From Bacteroidales bacterium (lineage in GTDB: Bacteria; Bacteroidota; Bacteroidia; Bacteroidales; UBA932): a stretch of DNA of 64,000 bases. The notes below the pieces were generated by a model. It saw only the letters and a list, made by a program, of their open reading frames with translations. It was not told the DNA's origin and did not search any database. Below, in pieces: positions 61,262-64,000 of the stretch; the first letter of the stretch is position 1; each line of letters begins with the position of its first letter. A program made the translations under genes and the position numbers. The DNA lies in NCBI GenBank assembly GCA_017469425.1, contig JAFUGJ010000085.1:1-64000 (forward strand). The letters run 5' to 3'.

Positions 61262-61670
61262 TCTTTTCAGCCTCCGTGCGTATCGTGTTTATCATGGAAA
61301 GAAGCCCATTCGCCCTGGTTGGAGAAAGGTTCTCCTTCAATCCAATTTGTTCTATGAAAGAAAAGTCATCACCAGCAATCTCCTCTGCGGTGCGACCGCT
61401 GTAAACAGAAATCAAAAGAGAAATAATTCCCTTTGTAATGATGGCATCGCTGTCCGCCCGGAAATAAAGCCTGCCGCCGCGCAGCTCTGTATCGAGCCAA
61501 ACGCGTGACTGACAACCCTTTATTAAGCGGTCATCGGTCTTAAGTTCCACGGGGAACACTTCAAGATTCTTTCCAAGATCGATGAGATACTCATACTTGT
61601 CGAGCCACTCGTCGAACATGGAAAACTCTTCTACTACAGCGTTTTTAGCATCCTCTAAACTCTGCATCAT
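61254..61670 (-). CDS. sufE: SufE sulfur acceptor protein
   Basis: The 138-residue protein accepts persulfide sulfur from SufS and stimulates its desulfurase activity. The acceptor is Cys53 in LIKGCQSRVW. Other SufE blocks are EYLIDLGK, SDAIITKGIISLLISVYSG and LSPTRANGL. The start codon overlaps the sufS stop by ATGA, so synthesis is coupled. Confidence 0.95.
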   Translation of the reverse strand: MMQSLEDAKNAVVEEFSMFDEWLDKYEYLIDLGKNLEVFPVELKTDDRLIKGCQSRVWLDTELRGGRLYFRADSDAIITKGIISLLISVYSGRTAEEIAGDDFSFIEQIGLKENLSPTRANGLLSMINTIRTEAEKNV

Positions 61671-62887
61671 CTCAACATTTTAACAGCCTTCCTGAGGCTT
61701 TCCACAAAATATCGGGCTTCGTCCATGGTGTTGTAAGGAGCGAACGACGCCCTCAGCAAACCTGTAACGCCCAAACTGTCCATCAAAGGTTCGGCACACA
61801 TCTGTCCGGACCTGGTTGCGATGCCCATTTTATCGAGAATCAGCGCAAGGTCCTCATGGTGAACACCATCGACCGCAATGGAAAACAGGCTGATTTTGTT
61901 TTCGGCATCGTGCGGATTTCCATAAAGGGTTACGCCAGGTTCTGAAGCCATGGTTTCGAGCATCCAATCCTTCAGTTCCGAAGTCCTGGCAACCAAATCG
62001 CTATCCCTCATTTGTTTAATAAGCTCAATGGCAGGCTTGAGGGTTGGAACGCCCGAGATGTTTTGGGTTCCTGCTTCGAACCTTCGGGGAATGGGAGCAA
62101 AGGTGGTTTTATCCCAACTGACACTCTCTATCATCTCCCCTCCGCCCATATAAGGAGGCAAGTTTTCAAGCAAATGTTTCTTTCCATACAGAACTCCGGT
62201 TCCGGGAGCCGCATACATCTTGTGTCCGGAGAACGCATAGAAGTCGCAATCCATGCGGCGGACATCGGTCTCGACATGGGGAATTCCCTGGGCACCGTCA
62301 ACAAGCAGCAATGTTCCGTTGGCATGGCAGGTATCGGCAATCTTTCTTACAGGATTTACCACGCCGAGAACATTGGAAACCTGGGAGACGCAGCAAATCT
62401 TTGTCCTGTCACTTAGAAGCGAAGGAAGAAGATCTAAGCGCAATTCACCCTGCTCATTTATAGGTAAAACTTTGATTATAAGCTTATTACTATCCTTGAG
62501 CAACTGCCATGGAACTATGTTGGAATGGTGCTCTGCGGCAGAAATGATTATTTCATCTCCCTCGGAAAAAGACTTTCCGAGAGTTGCGGCCAGGAGGTTC
62601 ACGGACTGCGTGGTTCCGGAAGTGAAGACAATTTCTTCCGGAAATTCCGCACCGATAAAAGAAGCGACGGCCTCCCTTGTGGACTCATACTCCTCGGTGG
62701 CGGCAACTGCAGTAAAATGTACTGCTCGATGAAGGTTGGAATTATACTTCAACGACATTTCCTCCCATTTACGCACTACCGGAAGCGGACGGAGGGATGT
62801 TGCCGCATTGTCAAGATAAACAAGCGGCTTTCCGTAAACCTTCCCAGCAGTCTGAGGAAACAGGGAGCGTAATTCGTCGATATTCAT
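61667..62887 (-). CDS. sufS: Cysteine desulfurase SufS
   Basis: The 406-residue PLP enzyme releases sulfur from cysteine for Fe-S cluster assembly. PLP-binding Lys223 is in FSGHKMYAAPGTGVLYG. The persulfide cysteine Cys364 is in ATRSGQMCAEP, the group II SufS context. YLDNAATSLRP and AEHHSNIVPWQ are also typical. The ATG at 62887 is preferred because the ten codons upstream (a hydrophobic run) are not part of the family. No sufBCD genes are in view; they must lie elsewhere. Confidence 0.95.
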   Translation of the reverse strand: MNIDELRSLFPQTAGKVYGKPLVYLDNAATSLRPLPVVRKWEEMSLKYNSNLHRAVHFTAVAATEEYESTREAVASFIGAEFPEEIVFTSGTTQSVNLLAATLGKSFSEGDEIIISAAEHHSNIVPWQLLKDSNKLIIKVLPINEQGELRLDLLPSLLSDRTKICCVSQVSNVLGVVNPVRKIADTCHANGTLLLVDGAQGIPHVETDVRRMDCDFYAFSGHKMYAAPGTGVLYGKKHLLENLPPYMGGGEMIESVSWDKTTFAPIPRRFEAGTQNISGVPTLKPAIELIKQMRDSDLVARTSELKDWMLETMASEPGVTLYGNPHDAENKISLFSIAVDGVHHEDLALILDKMGIATRSGQMCAEPLMDSLGVTGLLRASFAPYNTMDEARYFVESLRKAVKMLR

Positions 62888-62905
62888 ATTCAGTAAATAG
62901 AAAAG

Positions 62906-62913
62906 CAAAATTA
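62906..62913 (-). promoter_or_regulatory. -7 element for sufS
   Basis: TAATTTTG on the minus strand, 18 nt before the sufS ATG. Confidence 0.45.
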
Positions 62914-62925
62914 GCAAAATTTAAG

Positions 62926-62933
62926 TACATTTG
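62926..62933 (+). promoter_or_regulatory. -7 element for ruvA
   Basis: TACATTTG, 22 nt before the ruvA ATG. It is divergent from the sufS promoter. Confidence 0.5.
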
Positions 62934-62955
62934 CGATAATTAACTCCACAATACA

Positions 62956-63549
62956 ATGATAGATTACATTTCCGGCAAAATTGAAGAACTCAACCCTACC
63001 CAGGTCGTGATTGACAACAATGGCATAGGCTACCGACTGGAAATTTCCCTGCAGACCTACGCACTGCTCGAAGGAAAAGACAGCGGCAGGGTTTATGTTC
63101 AGACACAAGTGAATACCAGAGATGGAAGCGAGGTGTCGTATGGGTTTGCAAATAAAGATGAACGAGCTCTGTTTCAACTAATTACAAGTGTTTCCGGAAT
63201 GGGGGCGGCATCTGCAAGAATGGTTCTTTCTTCGCTCTCGGCAGACGAATTCCGTCAGGCCGTATTGTCGGAAAATGTCAACCTGATAAAATCAGTAAAA
63301 GGAATAGGACTGAAAACTGCACAACGGCTCGTACTCGAACTTAAAGACAAGATTGTCGAAGGCGGAGGAAGCGACTCTTCAGCACTATTCAGCGTAGCAA
63401 GCAACGAAGTCATTGACGAAGCGAGCACAGCCCTGGTTCTGCTTGGATTCAACAAGGCAAATGTTCAGAAAGCTATACAGCAGATACTCAAATCGAAGCC
63501 GGACGCACCGGTGGAAGAAATAATAAAGAGTGCGCTGAAAATGCTTTAA
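62956..63549 (+). CDS. ruvA: Holliday junction branch migration protein RuvA
   Basis: The 197-residue protein binds Holliday junctions as a tetramer and recruits the RuvB motor. Domain I is the OB-fold (MIDYISGKIEELNPTQVVIDNNGIGYRLEIS). Domain II has two helix-hairpin-helix motifs (LITSVSGMGAASARMVLSSL, LIKSVKGIGLKTAQRLVLELKDKI). Domain III at the C-terminus (ALVLLGFNKANVQKAI) contacts RuvB. Length and order are normal. It is convergent with mnmG, with 3 bases between the stops. Confidence 0.97.
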   Translation: MIDYISGKIEELNPTQVVIDNNGIGYRLEISLQTYALLEGKDSGRVYVQTQVNTRDGSEVSYGFANKDERALFQLITSVSGMGAASARMVLSSLSADEFRQAVLSENVNLIKSVKGIGLKTAQRLVLELKDKIVEGGGSDSSALFSVASNEVIDEASTALVLLGFNKANVQKAIQQILKSKPDAPVEEIIKSALKML

Positions 63550-63552
63550 ACC

Positions 63553-64000
63553 TCAGCGTCCAAAATAAACGAGAAGTACCGAAATATCGGAAGGAGAAAC
63601 TCCGGAAATACGAGAAGCCTGAGCTATGGTTTTAGGAGCATAGCGCTTGAGTTTTTGCCTGCATTCTATTGTAAGTCCGGAAACCCTGTCGAAGTCAAAA
63701 CCATCAGGAATAACAAGATTCTCCAGTTTCTGCAGTTTTTCCGCCATTCGCTTCTCCCTTTCAATATAGCCACGGTATTTCAGAGTAATCTCCGCAGACT
63801 CTACTACTTTTTCATCGAAAATATCCAGTGTTCCATGTGGAACAAATTCTAATAAATCTCCAAGATTGACTTCAGGGCGCAAGGCGACTTCCGCTATCTT
63901 TTTTGAATCACCAAGCGGCGAAGAGGAAACGGAAGCAAGATAATCGTTAGCTTGCTTAGCAGTCACATTAGTAGAATCACAGAAGTTCAGGAGTGCATCA
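63553..64000 (-). CDS. mnmG: MnmG (GidA) tRNA uridine modification enzyme, C-terminal part
   Basis: Only the last 148 codons or so are in the window; the frame is open to its edge. The visible C-terminal helical domain has LASVSSSPLGDS, EITLKYRGYIEREKRMAEKLQKLENLVIP, FDFDRVSGLTIECRQKLKRYAPKTIAQASRISGVSPSDISVLLVY, characteristic of MnmG. With MnmE it adds the carboxymethylaminomethyl group to the wobble uridine of several tRNAs. The FAD-binding part lies beyond the window. Confidence 0.95.
   Translation of the reverse strand, partial: DALLNFCDSTNVTAKQANDYLASVSSSPLGDSKKIAEVALRPEVNLGDLLEFVPHGTLDIFDEKVVESAEITLKYRGYIEREKRMAEKLQKLENLVIPDGFDFDRVSGLTIECRQKLKRYAPKTIAQASRISGVSPSDISVLLVYFGR

Noticed and set aside
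59264-61357. A 697-codon open frame on the plus strand opposite glyS and folK
   Set aside because: It runs antisense across three well-recognised genes, has no recognisable domain, and is explained by codon bias in GC-rich coding DNA.
1-64000. CRISPR arrays, insertion sequences, rRNA genes or a replication origin
   Set aside because: No regularly spaced repeats, transposase or Cas frames, rRNA-like sequence or DnaA-box cluster was seen by eye; small or degenerate ones could be missed.

Overview
The window reads as a chromosomal segment of an uncultured Bacteroidales bacterium, probably from an animal gut. The evidence is two SusC/SusD pairs, lipoproteins with BACON, IPT/TIG, NHL and fimbrillin-like domains, an ECF-sigma/FecR pair, a fused SecDF, a SusR-like propeller regulator, DUF4923, and many copies of the Bacteroidetes -7 promoter element TAnnTTTG. 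I see no transposase, phage structural module, CRISPR array or rRNA. The species cannot be named from this sequence.

Layout. 1-1258 (minus): a tiny peptide gene followed by a fimbrillin-like lipoprotein that runs off the window. 1396-5144 (plus): a SusR-like membrane regulator and an ORF6N-domain protein. 5131-6260: ogt, a non-coding stretch with two large inverted repeats, and tRNA-Ser(GCT). 6260-19294: carbohydrate and envelope genes (PrsW-like protease, glutathione peroxidase, GH28, TonB receptor, GH3, MalQ, SusB-like GH97, C69 dipeptidase). 19327-27505: a PD40 protein, secDF and dnaE. 27582-30094: an AT-rich unknown secreted protein with a structured leader, a DUF4923 protein and a ThiL-like probable pseudoenzyme. 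30111-56704 (minus): one very tight 16-gene run from fecR to an organophosphate-type MFS transporter, with its ECF sigma gene divergent at the top. 57342-62887 (minus): a secreted FAD oxidoreductase, glyS, folK, a DUF59 protein, sufE and sufS. 62956-64000: ruvA (plus) and the 3' part of mnmG (minus).

How it fits together. The 26.6 kb run looks like an ECF-controlled nutrient-acquisition locus. Two outer-membrane SusCD importers are combined with several surface lipoproteins, two closely related endonuclease/exonuclease/phosphatase (EEP) family enzymes (one secreted, one fused to a lipoprotein), an SGNH esterase, a GH3 glycosidase and an OPA-type transporter. Few glycosidases, two EEP enzymes and an organophosphate-type transporter suggest, as inference, a phosphodiester-containing substrate rather than a plain polysaccharide.

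The least explained signals are: (i) the same Y-x-x-P...LL...C-x-S peptide upstream of two separate fimbrillin-like lipoproteins; (ii) a 129-nt four-armed palindrome beside tRNA-Ser; (iii) promoter motifs 4-8 nt from the start codon in eight genes, implying many leaderless mRNAs; (iv) competing inverted repeats that enclose the start codon of the gene at 28325; and (v) the ThiL-like protein that has lost most of its metal-binding aspartates.
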